Source: Pholis gunnellus
Taxonomy: Eukaryota > Chordata > Actinopteri > Perciformes > Pholidae
DNA length: 64,000 nt
Assembly: GCA_910591455.2 (NCBI GenBank)
Contig: OU342807.1
Location: 19,241,623-19,305,622, forward strand
Direction: 5' to 3'
Shown: one piece after another, positions 37,831 to 50,562 of the stretch
How positions within the stretch are numbered: position 1 is the first letter of the stretch
How the letters are laid out: the number at the start of each line of letters is the position of its first letter
The notes under the pieces: generated by a model
The model's input: only the letters and a program-made list of their open reading frames with translations
Told to the model about the DNA's origin: nothing
Databases searched by the model: none
Program-made: the position numbers and the translations under genes

Positions 37831-40800
37831 ACGGCCTCCCTCCTACCCTACTTCAGTATATCTCCGCCTCTACCTTTCCCCTCCATCTCTTCTCCCTATC
37901 CTGTCCAAGAACAAGGATCAATGTCATCTTCCTCTCTCCACCACCCCACCGCCACCTGTTCCCACCTCCCCAAGTGTCATGTATCATTTCTCCCCACACC
38001 CAAGCAAATGCGTCTTACACAACAAGCTCAAAGCTTGATGGGGCTGAAGCCTACTGTTCTATCAGATCATAGTGCTGTGCACAAAGTCCTTGAAAACCAT
38101 CCTAACTACTCTGTGACGTAGCATGCTGCAGCATAGTTCAGGGAGGATGCTGCATGATAATTGTGTGCATTACAGCTTTAAAACTTATAAATTAGGGTGT
38201 CAGACTGTTTCGACTGAAAGAGGCATGAAGAAACATTTTTTAAATGCAACACTTAATTCAGGGTTTAGTTTACATATATTGATACCTTTACAAAGTTTTT
38301 CTCTCATATTTGCATAAATGTAATCTTTTTTGATATTTCCCTCCAATTATTGACATCATTGTGCAGTAAAAGATTTTTTGCATGTTTGTAAAATTGCAAA
38401 CGAGAATGTAAAGTTTGCATGACATGTTCTTGTTATTAAACAACCAGTTGTTGGAGGTGACATCACCATGCCTCTGCTGTCTTTCATTTCCTGCATGCCT
38501 GTAATTGGCTTTTGGATACAACACCTGCTCTGAATCCTTAATTTGTAGCGCAACACTTAAGCCTACTGACACATGCTAATGTGGACCCAGTGGGTCCAGT
38601 ATGTGGGTCCCAGGACATAAGATTATATATCAGACTGTATAGATATAATATGGTATTAAGTCTCAATCCTTATTTTACCAAAGGAAAAAAAATGTCTTGT
38701 GTACAAATACTATATAAAATAGGGATGATAAATGATAAAAAAACTAAAGAATTTCTTGAAGTGTAAATTATAGCAAAATGTTGATTGAGCGGTGTGTGTG
38801 TGTGTGTGTGTTTGGTGTGTGTGCACACTTCAAGTCAGGTCAGGCTTTACACAAGAGACCCGTAAGCTTCAGAAGCCACATGAAGGTGAGTTCAAATGAT
38901 GTGACCTATTCTGTTATGTAGCGTGTCCCTAACATAGCCCCACCTCTACAGCAGCAGTGTGTATGTGTGTGTGTGCGTGTGTGTCTGTGTGCTTGTGTAT
39001 GTAGTCGTGTTATAAAAGTCAAAATAAATCAAATTAGATAAATAATCCCACCCCACTGGCAGATTACAAATAGAAAATTTTGAATGAGATTTTTTAATTT
39101 TACAATAAACACTATCACAAACGTTATTGAAGATGGAGATTTATGAAAATTGTGTAAAAGAAAAGATGGGAACACACCAGTTGCAACACCAAATCGTACC
39201 AGGGGCGTAAAGTGTGTGGGGCACCCTCCTCCCCTTCCTTCCCCCTACTTCTGGTGCCTTGCCCGGACCACACCCATCTTCTTCTTTTTAAATACACTCC
39301 TGTAAAGTTTTGTCACAGAGACAAAAATCTGTTCACAGACATTCAAAACTGCCTACAGTATCCAATTATATCCAATTAAACAGGGGCATACTTAATGGCG
39401 TTTGCTGCTAACTTTCCCTCACAAGCAAAATGTTGCTATTGATTCTTACAGTTTGCCTGTTTCCTCAGCCAGTCAAGCTCCATTACCTTGTGGGAACAGA
39501 TGTGTGTTTTTCAAAACATTCTGCATGAAGTATGATGAAGTTTCAGAATGGTCTCAGGCTGTATGTCCAGGGGGTCTGTAGACTATCTGGGACAAGCTCA
39601 CATAAAGGAAACAAGAGAAAATACAAATTGTGCAAACATTACTTTGATAAAAGATGTTGCATGCTCCCCATATTAAATACAGCGTACATATTTTATTTCC
39701 ACACTGCCAAACAACAAGGCAATGCCACGGCCTGAGGTGACTGTTGGTGTGGTGCAGAGGTATTTGACCTCAGTAAGGATTCTGCATGGGGCTATAGCTG
39801 CTATATTAAGGGCTATGTAAAGTCGTGACATGGCTAAACTTGTTACATAACCAAACAAGCTAACCTAACCCTCCTTCTAGGTAGGCAGAGGTATATCGCC
39901 TGCAGAACTTGAAATAAACATAAGTCTCTTGGCATACAGAAGGTCACCAGACCTTCAGTAGTTGTTTCAGGTTAAATTTATGAGGCTCTTCTCTTAAAAA
40001 AAAACAAATGAGATCTGGTAGGGGTCGACTCTAAGATAGCTGGAGTTATCATGCAAAGATGTAGCCTCATTACGTCTGGACATAAACCTTAGCACGACCT
40101 TGGCCAAGAGAGTTATAGATGAAAACCTTGACCTTGCATTGGACAGCAATTGGCACCCTCGAAAAGAATATTAGATTTTTTAATTCTATCATGGTGAGAA
40201 GTGGCTCACTTGCTCAGTAATTTTCATTGGCAGGCCAGGCAGTGAAAAGTGAGAGGTATGCATGTTCTTCTGTGAAGCTGGGATCAGCAGAAGCTTATTG
40301 GCTAAAGCGTGCGCCTGAAATAGCTGCTAAGTTATATACGCCTTAGAGAGAGACCCTCCATCTGTGAGCAGGAACGGCCCAGGTAATCGGTGAGATCTAT
40401 ATAATGAGTCAATGAATAGAACATTTCAACGGGATAGCTGAAGCTAGCTAGCTGGGATAGGATCATCTGATGTCAGTCTCACGCACTCCAACCAAGGAAA
40501 CTAAACAAGACTGAGGCTATGCTACGTGTCCAATATATGATAAGAAAATATGTAGATCCACTGTTATTTTGTTCTAACATAAGACTGTGTTGCTGCTTAG
40601 CGCACTAGGAAAAGTTAGTGTTTTGTACAAATAATGCTTTAATGTTCATAATGAAAAACTGCGTATAGAAGACCCAATTATCTGTGGCAAATCAAAAATC
40701 CAATATTAAATCTAACTGCAGTCAAATTCGATACAACATATAGTTACAGAATTAGTATTTAAAATAAAAAATGACAACCCTATGAATTTTGTTTTTCCCA

Positions 40801-42430
40801 GCAGCAGTACAATGTATGGAGGCAGCAGATAATCAGAATTTTTAAAGACAAAAAAACATCACAACGCTTTCAGTGGCCAATTAGATTTTTGTTTGAATTG
40901 CCTGGTAGATTGCAGATGACAGCGAAGTTTGTTCTAGGGTGAAAATGGCTTGAATTGAACTCGAATGTGTGAATCCTCTAAATGCATAAAACATATTTTT
41001 CAGTGTTTACAGACATTGTTAAGATTGTACTATTCCAATATGTCTTTTAAGAACAATGTTTTATTTCCATCTTTGAAACTGAAAGTGAGGTTTAATTGTT
41101 GCACAATGTAGCACAAATGGGAGTTACACCTGAATCTCTAAACTGATAATGAAAAATGTTATGCAAACAAAATGTTTTTATTTTTAATAAATTGTTATTA
41201 AGATATTGATATAATGGTGTTTGTTGTTTTTTCCTCTGCAAACGTTTTTTTGTTTTATTGTTTGAAGTGTTAGCTGGATATGGTAAAGTAGAAAATGGAA
41301 AACTCTTAAATGTGTTCCGTTGAAGAGTTAAAAAGGAGTAAATTGAAAATAAGGTGTTGGGTAAGAATTACACTAAGGGAGTAAATACAAGAGGAAATAT
41401 GTTTTAACACTGGTCAGTTAAAAATCAACACTGTATTTGGAGTAATTTCTTAATCAACACAGTGTCAAGTAGGTCTAACACTCATGAAGAGTAACTTAAT
41501 TAGAGTTAATTTTGACACTCAAAAAGACCAAGTGTCAAATTTAAATAACACTACGAGTGTTATTACATCATAGTGTAACATTTGAGTAACACTTCTCAGT
41601 GTAGTGTAAAATATTAACTCTAACCAGAGTTGAATTGACTCTGAAAGTGTAACACTATGTCCAGTGTAACTTTAACACTCTGTAGATAGGGACCATATGT
41701 TCACTGACTTAGTGTTAAAATTGACTCTTTAAATGTTACATTGACACTGTCAATTTTACTGTGTACCTTATGCAGTCATGCAATAGAGTTGTGATGTCAT
41801 TACAATGCAAAATGCTTTGAGAATGTGAACTAACTGAAATATTTGTCAAACATAACCCTTGAGTTATATCTTGGTTAAAAACGTTGGCTGGGTTAGGCGG
41901 AGTGTAGGCCAAGTGGAAAGTTCCCAAAACCAACATAGAGCAGGACAGATCTCTTTATGTTACTTTATAGCCTACTCTGATAACAGATCCCACACAGTAC
42001 ACAGAACAGAACAGAACAGGGCGTAAGGTATGTGGTTGGCTGTGACAGACAACTGACAGACGAATGTCTTTCAGATAAGTAGATTTAAAAAATCGTACTG
42101 TTGAGTAGAACATACGTTACAATATGATGTGACAGATTCAAACTAATGGAAAGTATTTTATAAAGTCCCAGAATAGCATATCAGAAAACATAAAATATAA
42201 ATCATGTACAAGAATATAAAGTTGTGGATATAATTGGTTGATTAGTCGATCGACAGAAAAACAGTCTGCAACTATTTTAAAGATTGATTGATCGTGAAAG
42301 TTATTTTGCACGCAGGAATGTCAGAGGATGCTGTTCAGAGCAAAATTACTTATGCATGAATACAATATACTGAGTAGAAATACATACTAAGTAAGTAGAA
42401 ATGCATACTACGTAAAAAAGTACCATTACA
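37831..42430. other. Intergenic between slc24a2 and the tandem array
   Basis: No exon recognised. There is a C-rich stretch at 37,800-38,010, GT-rich tracts at 38,790-38,820 and 38,958-39,000, and an AGTGTTA/TAACACT-rich element at 41,400-41,765. The remainder is AT-rich unique sequence. Confidence 0.5.
41400..41765. mobile_element. AGTGTTA/TAACACT-rich MITE-like repeat
   Basis: Densely packed inverted words (agtgtta, taacact, agagttaa, ttaactct, gtgtcaa, ttgacac) give many possible hairpins. Such elements are frequent in teleost genomes as non-autonomous, non-coding repeats. The element family is not resolved, and no target-site duplication was found. Confidence 0.5.
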
Positions 42431-42609
42431 AACCCCAGCTGTGATATATTGAAACTATCAGAGCAATGCACAGCCCAATTAATCGTCATCCATTACTTCA
42501 ACGTCGGAAAATCCCATCACCACCAAACAAAATGACCAATATCCCCAGAGGAATCTCAAGTTATGGGCCTTTTCTACCAATTCATAAACTTCTTGGCACC
42601 CTCACACCT

Positions 42610-42720
42610 TGTTTACGCAGTACCCTTTCACCAGCTATGGCAAGAGGGTGTCGTCCTTCTCCACTGCCTTGTTCACTTGCATTCCCACTAACTTGCACAT
42701 GTCCTCGGCCGCGATGCCTC
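42610..42720 (-). pseudogene. Degenerate, truncated copy of array exon 2
   Basis: Minus-strand sequence matches the second half of exon 2 (residues GEEMWKLVGMQVNKAV to DVKGY in intact copies), with a cluster of substitutions and a stop in place of the residue after LLP. It is cut at its 5' side, where 'gcgatgcc' joins directly to 'tcttgcaagaat', a word that belongs to the spacer upstream of the promoter elsewhere in the array. Exon 1 and promoter are absent. Confidence 0.75.
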
Positions 42721-44002
42721 TTGCAAGAATACATTATCTATAAGACAAGTTCTGTTTCACGACCTTCTTTATTTCAGCTTAAAAAGACACAACAGCGGGT
42801 ATAATTATTTTCCACCACAATATGCACATTACAGAGGTTCACTATGATCAAAACATTAATTTGAACCCTGTGACAACGGTTCTAGTTAATACAATATTTT
42901 GGGTTAAAAGCAAACAGACAGGTGAAAAACTCTCCCATGCTCCTAAAATCATATGAGAAAATTCAAAATACTCTCCTCATGCATGCACACTCATTATATG
43001 CTTGCTGTTATTGTTTGGGGCTGTTGATCATGATATCAGCTGTCTAGATCAGCTGGTCTCTTCTATCCAATAGCACAATGACATTGTTTGCCTATCATCT
43101 TGCTGCTGTCTCTCTTAAAAAGGACTGTCTCTCTACCTTCAGTACATGTTGTTACTCAACATTTAGAAACTATTACTATTAAAGGTCCACATGTAGCACC
43201 CTCGAAAAATGTAACCTTCCTCTCGAATACAGCAGGCCTACATGTACTTAGGTAGAGACTACAAACACAATTTTAATAAGTGCGAGGGAAAAGTTGGCAG
43301 GGGCAGATTTTTTTTCAAACAGATGATGTTCATATCACATGAGAAATGTTGCTATTTAGTGAGGACATTTTACAAGCCTGCCATAGTGCTTATCTCAAAT
43401 AGAACAGGTGGTGCTTATATTTTCCTGATCAGACCTGAATCATACAGAAGACTGCACATGTCGTCACATCCCACATTTGAGGGTTGTCTGCGTGTGGTGC
43501 ATAACATCACACCCAGACCTGTTTATTCTGTGTAGTTTGCATTTCTTTTTGTTCTGACCAGAGCATTTTTAAAAAAAAGGATCTATATGTTACAAGTTCC
43601 TTCCTGCAGAGTTGAGTGATGATTCTCTGAGTTCATCACTACAAGCGACCTCTTTCATATTACACACGTGACCCACTGTTAAAAAATATTGATTAGTGCA
43701 GCTATAAGTTCACTTTATAATATTATTAATGGCAAAAACACCCAAGTCCAATTATTAAAACACACTTGCTTCAAACAAATCTATACGCATCCTACTCCTG
43801 AATAATATATTTTGAAGATTAATTTGAGGAAAGGAATAAAAAGGTGTTAAGTAGAAACAAAACACTTCATACAATTATTGTAAGTAAGTGTTAATTGTTG
43901 GACATTTGTGTCATGTATTTGACATGCAGACATAATAATAAGTAATGAGATGATGACAATGGTTGGATGCTCGGAGTTGATGACAATGGAAGGGGAAAGA
44001 AA

Positions 44003-44767
44003 TCAAAAAACATAAGAAGGGAGGATGTTAGTTGGAGCAACATACACATAACCAATGATCTCAGAGAAAGGCTGCTTGTAGAAGTCTTCATCTAGCACCC
44101 TGGACAAACATCCGCCCAAAACGACAGAGCAGCAAGAAGAGAAGAGAGACAGTGATAAAAGGGAGAAGAGGATGGAAACAACAAGCATTTTAGGTTACCA
44201 CACAACAATAAGCTAAGGCACATCATCGAAGGCTCAGGGTTTTGTGAGGACTCCTAAATCAATGTGTCAGGTGGTTTCACAGGCTCAGAGAGGCTGTCAG
44301 CTGATTGTGTCCAACCTCCACGAATCTTTAATGAAACGTCTGTGGTGTTCCGTAACACACCATCAGCTCTTCACACACAAAACTAATTCCACAAAGAGGA
44401 GAGCAACTTCAAAACACCTTCTGAACCAATCAGTCAATTAATTGAATTCCCACAATTTGTAACTAACTGTTGATAATAATAATTATTTTAAGTAGTTAAC
44501 GGAAGATACCAATAAATATGTGTTAATTACAGCTTCTCTAATGTAAGGACTCATTTGCTTACCGTATTCATGAATGCAGTACCCTTTCACATCCTCTGGC
44601 AAGAGGGTGTTGCCCATGTTCACTGCCTTGTTCACTTGCATTCCCACTAATTTCCACATCTCCTCGCCCGGGATGCCCATTGGCTCGACCACCTTCATCT
44701 TCATCATCACCAGAGTCAGGACAGTATTTATGGGGATCAGCTGGTTGGCCACCACGGACTCACCCAG
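44003..44767 (-). pseudogene. Type A array copy lacking exon 1 and promoter
   Basis: Exon 2 is intact at 44,767-44,563 (205 nt; acceptor 'cttcaag', donor 'tacg|gtaagc') and encodes the VVANQLIPINT...LLPEDVKGYCIHEY protein segment. A third-exon candidate reading DEDFYKQPFSEIIGYVYVAP starts at 44,091 after 'gtgctag'. Upstream of exon 2 the sequence jumps at 'ttcttaaa' into the non-coding block, so exon 1, TATA and CCAAT boxes are missing. The copy is therefore probably silent, unless spliced to a distant first exon. It is closely similar to 60,494-61,250. Confidence 0.6.
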
Positions 44768-45914
44768 CTTGAAGAATAGAAAATAAAAGGTCTGACATTA
44801 TTATTGTTCTCATGAAACAGTTGGAAACATTTTTTTTTAAATGTTTTCTTAAAAAGACTCAACAGCAGGTAAAATGATTTTCCACAATATACAAATTACA
44901 GAGTTTCACTATGATTAAAACTAAACGACAACGTTAATTTGAACCCTGTGGCAACGGTTCTAATAGGTATACAATATTTTGGGTAAAAGCAGGCTGAGAC
45001 AGGTGAAAAACTCGCCCATGCGCCCATCCCAAAATCATACGAGAAAAGACAAAATAGATGTCTATAATGAAGCTCTCGCCTAAATTCAGTCAGGAAGACT
45101 ATACTCTTGCATGCCTAAGCCCGTAGTTTATTTCTCATACATCTGCCAATTACTCACGCATGCACACTCATTATTTGCTTGCTGTTATTGTTTGGGGCTG
45201 TTGATCATGATATCAGCTGTCTAGATCAGCTGGTCTCTTCTATCCAATAGCACAATGATACAATGTCATTGTTAGCCATCTTGTTGCTGTCTCTCTTAAA
45301 AAGGATTGTCTCTCTACATTCAGTACAGTGCTGTTACGCAATATTTGGAAACTATTACTATTAAAGGGCCACACGTAGCACCCTCATGAAATGCAACCTT
45401 CCTCTCAAATACAGCAGGCCTACATGTATCTAGGTAGAGACTACAAACACAATTGTAATAAGTGTGAGGAAAAGCTGGCAGGGGCATATCTTTTCAAACA
45501 GAGATGACGATGTTCAAATCACTTGAAAAATGTTGCCATTGAGTGAGGACATTTTACAAGCCTTCCATAGTGCTTATCTGATATAGAACAGGTGGTGCTT
45601 ATATTTTCCCTGAACAGACCTGAATCATACAGAAGACTGTACATGTCGTCACATCCCACATTTGAGGGTTGACGGTTGTTTATTCTGTGTAGTTTGCATT
45701 TTTGTAACTGCAGTTCTTTTTGTTCTGACCGGAGCATTTTTGTAAAAAAGGATCTATATGTTACAAGTTCCTTCCTGCAGAGTTGGGCGATGATTCTCTG
45801 AGTTCGTCACTACAAGCGACCAATAATAATAGTAATGATTTTAAGTAGTCAACGGAAGATACCAAAAAGATGTGCTAATTATAGCTTCTCTAATGGTAGG
45901 ACTCATTTGCTTAC

Positions 45915-46408
45915 GTTAGGCAACACGTGGTACCCTTTCACATCCTCTGGCAAGAGCGTGTTGCCCATGTTCACTGCCTTGTTCACTTGCATTCCCACTA
46001 ATCTCCACATCTCCTCGCCCGCGATGCCCATTGGCTCGACCACTTCCATCTTCATCATCACCAGAGTCAGGGCAGTGTTTATGGGGATCAGCTGGTTGGC
46101 CACCACGGACGCACCCTCCTTGAAGAATAGAAAATAAAAGGTCTGACATTATTATTGTTGTCATAGAACAGTAGAAAGAAAATGTTAAAAAATGTTTTCT
46201 TAAAGGTACTCTGTCTTTGTAAACTGTAAACATTTTATTTTACTGTGACTCACATTTTTTTATTTTTTTATTTGTGGAGCAAGAATATCTCACCTGATCA
46301 TCGCACAGCTGGATGCCGGTTGAAGTGTTTTTGTCCACTGAAAAGAAAACGAAAATCAAACCAATGGAAAAAACGGAATGAATTAGCGGAAAACGAAGTG
46401 AAAGCCAT
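45915..46408 (-). pseudogene. Type B array copy with frameshifted exon 1
   Basis: Exon 1 (46,408-46,294, 115 nt) has one extra base in the hydrophobic leader compared with the intact copy at 51 kb, so its ATG frame does not join exon 2 in frame. Exon 2 (46,118-45,915, 204 nt) is open and encodes EGASVVANQLIPINTA... to KGYHVLPN. CCAAT and TATA-like boxes are present upstream, so transcription may persist. This copy has the uninterrupted 'ggactcatttgcttacg' just downstream of exon 2, i.e. the empty site of the 1.18-kb insertion found in two other copies. Confidence 0.6.
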
Positions 46409-46817
46409 AGCTGAGACTTGAATCTGACACGACAGGTTCATGTGCTGCACATCTAATATACAGTATGTGGGAGGACTTGCCTGGAGCGGCCGCTCCTGTT
46501 CAATGAGCATATCATGTTTCCTATTGGCCTGAAAGTGGTAGGCCACTGTCAGACTGTTACACTAGCACCGCCTCCTTATGCCAACTGTAATGGAAATTGT
46601 ATATTCTTATAAGTAAACTGTTTTATAGCTTGTTTTTTGTGCAAACTATCACAGGCTTTCATTATATAACTTGTGATCCATGCATTAGCTCACTTTCTGC
46701 ACACATATCCTCTTCTTGCTGTCGAATAACAAGCACTTATATGCACATGTTCTATACTTTACGGATAAAAAGTATATATCTGTGTGTCCATTGTTATGCA
46801 GATGAAGCCTTTCTTTT

Positions 46818-47026
46818 CTACCACAGCCTGGAACAGGATGTGCCAGTAAAAGGCACCCCATACTTGATCAATATAACTCTGTGTGACTTTATCTCTGGAG
46901 CGCGCACTTCTACAGACTCTTTGTGACTCTGTATAACTGTTCCTCCTCTTGCAAGAATGAGTAATTTAAAAGACAAGTTCTCTTTCACAATATTCTTCAT
47001 TTCAGGGAAGAAAAGGGGGAAGAAAA
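46818..47026. other. Array spacer (block upstream of promoter) joined to a truncated D block
   Basis: The spacer words 'gcgcgcacttctacagactc' and 'cttcatttcag' are followed directly by 'ggaagaaaagggggaag', which elsewhere lies about 1.5 kb away next to the third-exon candidate. This marks a deletion that removed the intervening non-coding blocks. The open frame on the minus strand is not conserved in the other copies. Confidence 0.5.
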
Positions 47027-47781
47027 TTAAAAAACATAAGAAGGGAGGATGTTAGTTGGAGCAACATACACATAACCAATGAGCTCAGAGAAAGGCTGCT
47101 TGTAGAAGTCTTCATCTAGCACCCTGGACAAACATCCGCCCAAAACGACAGAGCAGCAAGAAGAGAAGAGAGACAGTGATAAAAGGGAGAAGAGGATGGA
47201 AACAACAAGCATTTTAGGTTACCACACAACAATAAGCTAAGGCAAAGGCTCAGGGTTTTGTGAGGACTCCTAAATCAATGTGTCAGGTGGTTTCACAGGC
47301 TCAGAGAGGCTGTCAGCTGATTGTGTCCAAACTCCATGAATCTTTAATGAAACGTCTGTGGTGTTCCGTAACACACCATCAGCTCTTCACACAAAACTAA
47401 TTCCACAAAGAGGAGAGCAACTTCAAAACACCTTCTGAACTAATCAGTCAATTAATTGAATTCCCATAATATGTAACTAACTGTTGATAATAATAATTAT
47501 TTTAAGTAGTTAACGGAAGATACCAATAAATATGTGTTAATTACAGCTTCTCTAATGTAAAGACTCATTTGCTTACCGTATTCATGAATGCAGTACCCTT
47601 TCACATCCTCTGGCAAGAGGGTGTTGCCCATGTTCACTGCCTTGTTCACTTGCATTCCCACTAATTTCCACATCTCCTTGCCCGGGATGCCCATTGGCTC
47701 GACCACCTTCATCTTCATCATCACCAGAGTCAGGACAGTATTTATGGGGATCAGCTGGTTGGCCACCACGGACTCACCCAG
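47027..47781 (-). pseudogene. Type A array copy lacking exon 1 and promoter (second deletion)
   Basis: Exon 2 is 47,781-47,577 (205 nt), open, differing from the other A copies by PGKEM instead of PGEEM. The third-exon candidate starts at 47,115. Upstream, 'gtggctcacatttt' is joined directly to 'atattcttataagtaaactg', removing exon 1 and promoter by a breakpoint different from that at 44.8 and 61.3 kb. Probably not expressed on its own. Confidence 0.6.
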
Positions 47782-49364
47782 CTTGAAGAATAGAAAATAA
47801 AAGGTCTGACATTATTATTGTTCTCATGAAACAGTTGGAAAAAAAAAAATGTAAAATGTTTTCATAAAGGTTCTCTGTCTTTCTAAACAGTGAAAAATGA
47901 ATGCTACTGTGGCTCACATTTTATATTCTTATAAGTAAACTGTTTTATAACTCTTTTTTGTGCAAATGATCAAAGGCTTTCATTATATAACTTGTGATCC
48001 AGCTGACTGCCTGCACACCTCCTCTTCTTCTTGCTGTTGAATAACAAGCACTTATATGCACATGTTCTATGCTTTACGGATAAAACGTATATATCTGTGT
48101 GTCCATTGTTACACAGATGAAGCCTTTCTTTTCTGCCACGGCCTGGATTAGGATGTTCCAGTAAACAGCACCCCACACTTGATCAATATAACTCTGACTT
48201 CATCTCTGGAGCGCGCACTTCTACGGACTCTTTGTGACTCTGTATAACTGTTCCTCCTCTTACAAGAATAAATCATTTAAAAGACAAGTTCTGTTTCACG
48301 ATATTTTTCATTTCAGCTTAAAAAGACTCAAATGATTTTCCACCACAATATGCAAATTACAGAGTTTCACTGTGATTAAAACTAAACAAAAACGTTAATT
48401 TGAACCCTGTGGCAACGGTTCTAATAAGTATACAATATTTTGGGTAAAAAGCAAACTGAGACAGGTGAAAAACTCGCCCATGCGCCCATCCCAAAATCAT
48501 ACGAGAAAAGACAAAATACAGTAGATGTCTTTAATGAAGCTCTCGCCTAAATTCAGTCAGGAAGACTACACTCTTTCATGCCTAAGCCCGTAGTTTATTT
48601 CTCATACATCTGCCAATTACTCCTCACGCATGCACACTCATTATTTACTTGCTGTTATTGTTTGGGGCTGTTGATCATAATATCAGCTGTCTTGATCAGC
48701 TATCTCTTCTATCCAATAGCACAATGACACAATGGAGATGTTTGCCTATCATCTTGCTGCTGTCTCTCTTAAAAAGGATTGTCTCTCTCAGTACAGTGCT
48801 GTTACGCAATATTTAGAAACTATTACTATTAAAGGGCCACACGTAGCACCCTCATGAAATGTAACCTTCCTCTCAAATACAGCAGGCCTACATGTATCTA
48901 GGTAGAGACTACAAACACAATTGTAATAAGTGTGAGGAAAAGCTGGCAGGGGCATATCTTTTCAAACAGAGATGACGATGTTCATATCACATGAGATATG
49001 TTGCTCTTGAGTGAGGACATTTTACAAGCCTTCCATAGTGCTTATCTCAGATAGAACAGTTGGTGTTTATATTTTCCCTGATCAGACCTGAATCATACAG
49101 AAGACTGTACATGTCGTCACATCCCACATTTGACGGTTGACGGTTGTTTATTCTGTGTAGTTTGCATTTTTTTAACTGCAGTTCTTTTTGTTCTGACCAG
49201 AGCATTTTTGTAAAAAAGGATCTATATGTTACAAGTTCCTTCCTGTAGAGTTGGGCGATGATTCTCTGAGTTCGTCACAACAAGCGACCAATAATAATAG
49301 TAATGATTTTAAGTAGTCAACGGAAGATACCAAAAAGATGTGCTAATTATAGCTTCTCTAATGG

Positions 49365-49412
49365 TAGGACTCATTGTTGGAATGATGTTAAGCATTCCAA
49401 CAATGAGTCCTA
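49365..49412. repeat. Perfect 20-bp inverted repeat (hairpin)
   Basis: Arms 49,365-49,384 and 49,393-49,412 are exact reverse complements, with an 8-nt loop. The outer part of the arms copies array sequence 'taggactcat'. The structure sits at the left junction of the AT-rich insertion. Confidence 0.9.
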
Positions 49413-50562
49413 TTGTTATCCAAATCTTTATTCCTCTTTTTATTATATTTCTTCCATCCTACCTCTTCTTCTTCTTAATTTTTTAAGCTACAGAATCCGT
49501 TCAAATATCAAAATGTTCAGCTCTTTCAGCTCATGTATGCTATATCTTTTTATATTTCTAATATTTAAACTTTTTGAATTATTAAGCTTTTTGGAATTTT
49601 TATTTTTTGAATGGGATATCTATGGAGAATATTTTCAAATCCTCTTAAACTTCTTCAACTTTCAAATCCTTCAACCTCCTCATACTTTCAGCTACAGACA
49701 CCATTTCAACTTTAAAATGTTGAAAAAACCCTGATCTATTGCCACATAATTCAGCTTTTTGATATCTTTTTAACTTTTTGAACTGTCCCATTTTAACTTT
49801 TATGATTTTTTCAGTCCTTTTCTGCCTTTATAATGGGTGTGTATTGCGCAGCAGAACAGGCGGCTGGCACACAGGTGTTCGTGATTAAGGTACTCAGCAA
49901 TGTTGATAAACAAACAGGCTCACAGACACGCACGCACACACACTTCTCTCTCTCTGTGTCTCTCTCATTCAGTCATTCAGGTCTTGGATACTTTTAGAGG
50001 ACCCCCCCACACACACACACACTTATTCTAATGCTACTAATACTTCTACTACTTATAATACTTCTACTACAACTACAACTTCTACTACTACTACTACTAC
50101 AACAAATATCACTACTGCTGACATTTTTTAAGCCACAGAAACCATTCAAATATTAAAATGTTCAGCTCTTTCAAGAGAGGAGTGATATGACTTTTCAAAT
50201 TTGTAATCTTTAAACTTTGAATTATTAAGCTTTTTGCAATCTTTTTTGAATGGGATCTCTATGGAGAAAATCTTAAAATCCTCTTAAACCTCTTCAACTT
50301 TTTCAACTTCCTTCAACTTCCTCATACTTTCAGCTACTGACATTTTTTAAGCCACAGAAACCATTCAAATATTAAAATGTTCAGCTCTTTCAGGAGAGGG
50401 GTGATATGACTTTTCATATTTGTAATCTTTAAACTTTTTGAATTATTAAGCTTTTTGCAATTTTTTTTTTATTGGATTTCTATTTTCAGCAATGTTTCAG
50501 CAGTTCATTTCAGCTTTCAGCATTCCAACGCATTTTCAGCAGGAAATGCATTTTATAGTTTG
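49379..50562. mobile_element. AT-rich ~1.18-kb insertion in a type B copy
   Basis: Compared with five copies that read 'actcatttgctta' without a break, this copy has about 1.18 kb inserted between 'actcat' and 'tttgctta'. The insert starts with a hairpin containing 'gttggaatg', ends near 'gcattccaacgcattttcag', and contains a ~225-bp internal duplication ('aagccacagaaaccattcaa' at about 50,131 and 50,349) plus a CTA/CTT trinucleotide run near 50,040-50,105. There is no transposase. It is probably a non-autonomous element; class unknown. Confidence 0.6.

Noticed and set aside
43017..43065. Recurrent 'gatcatgatatcagctgtct' short palindromic words in the array spacer
   Set aside because: Looked like a possible regulatory or recombination site, but it is simply part of the repeated block and the palindromes are short.
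44574..44786. 70-aa + strand frame repeated over every exon 2 copy
   Set aside because: It is the antisense shadow of exon 2, whose minus-strand frame has the splice sites, leader exon and promoter.
45519..45737. 72-aa minus frame (identical protein at 62,001-62,219)
   Set aside because: It lies in the non-coding array block; the frame is broken in the other copies of that block and identity reflects the recent duplication, not selection on coding.
46818..47000. 60-aa minus frame upstream of the array promoters
   Set aside because: Equivalent spacers at 48.1, 51.5 and 56.6 kb have different lengths and stops, so the frame is not maintained.
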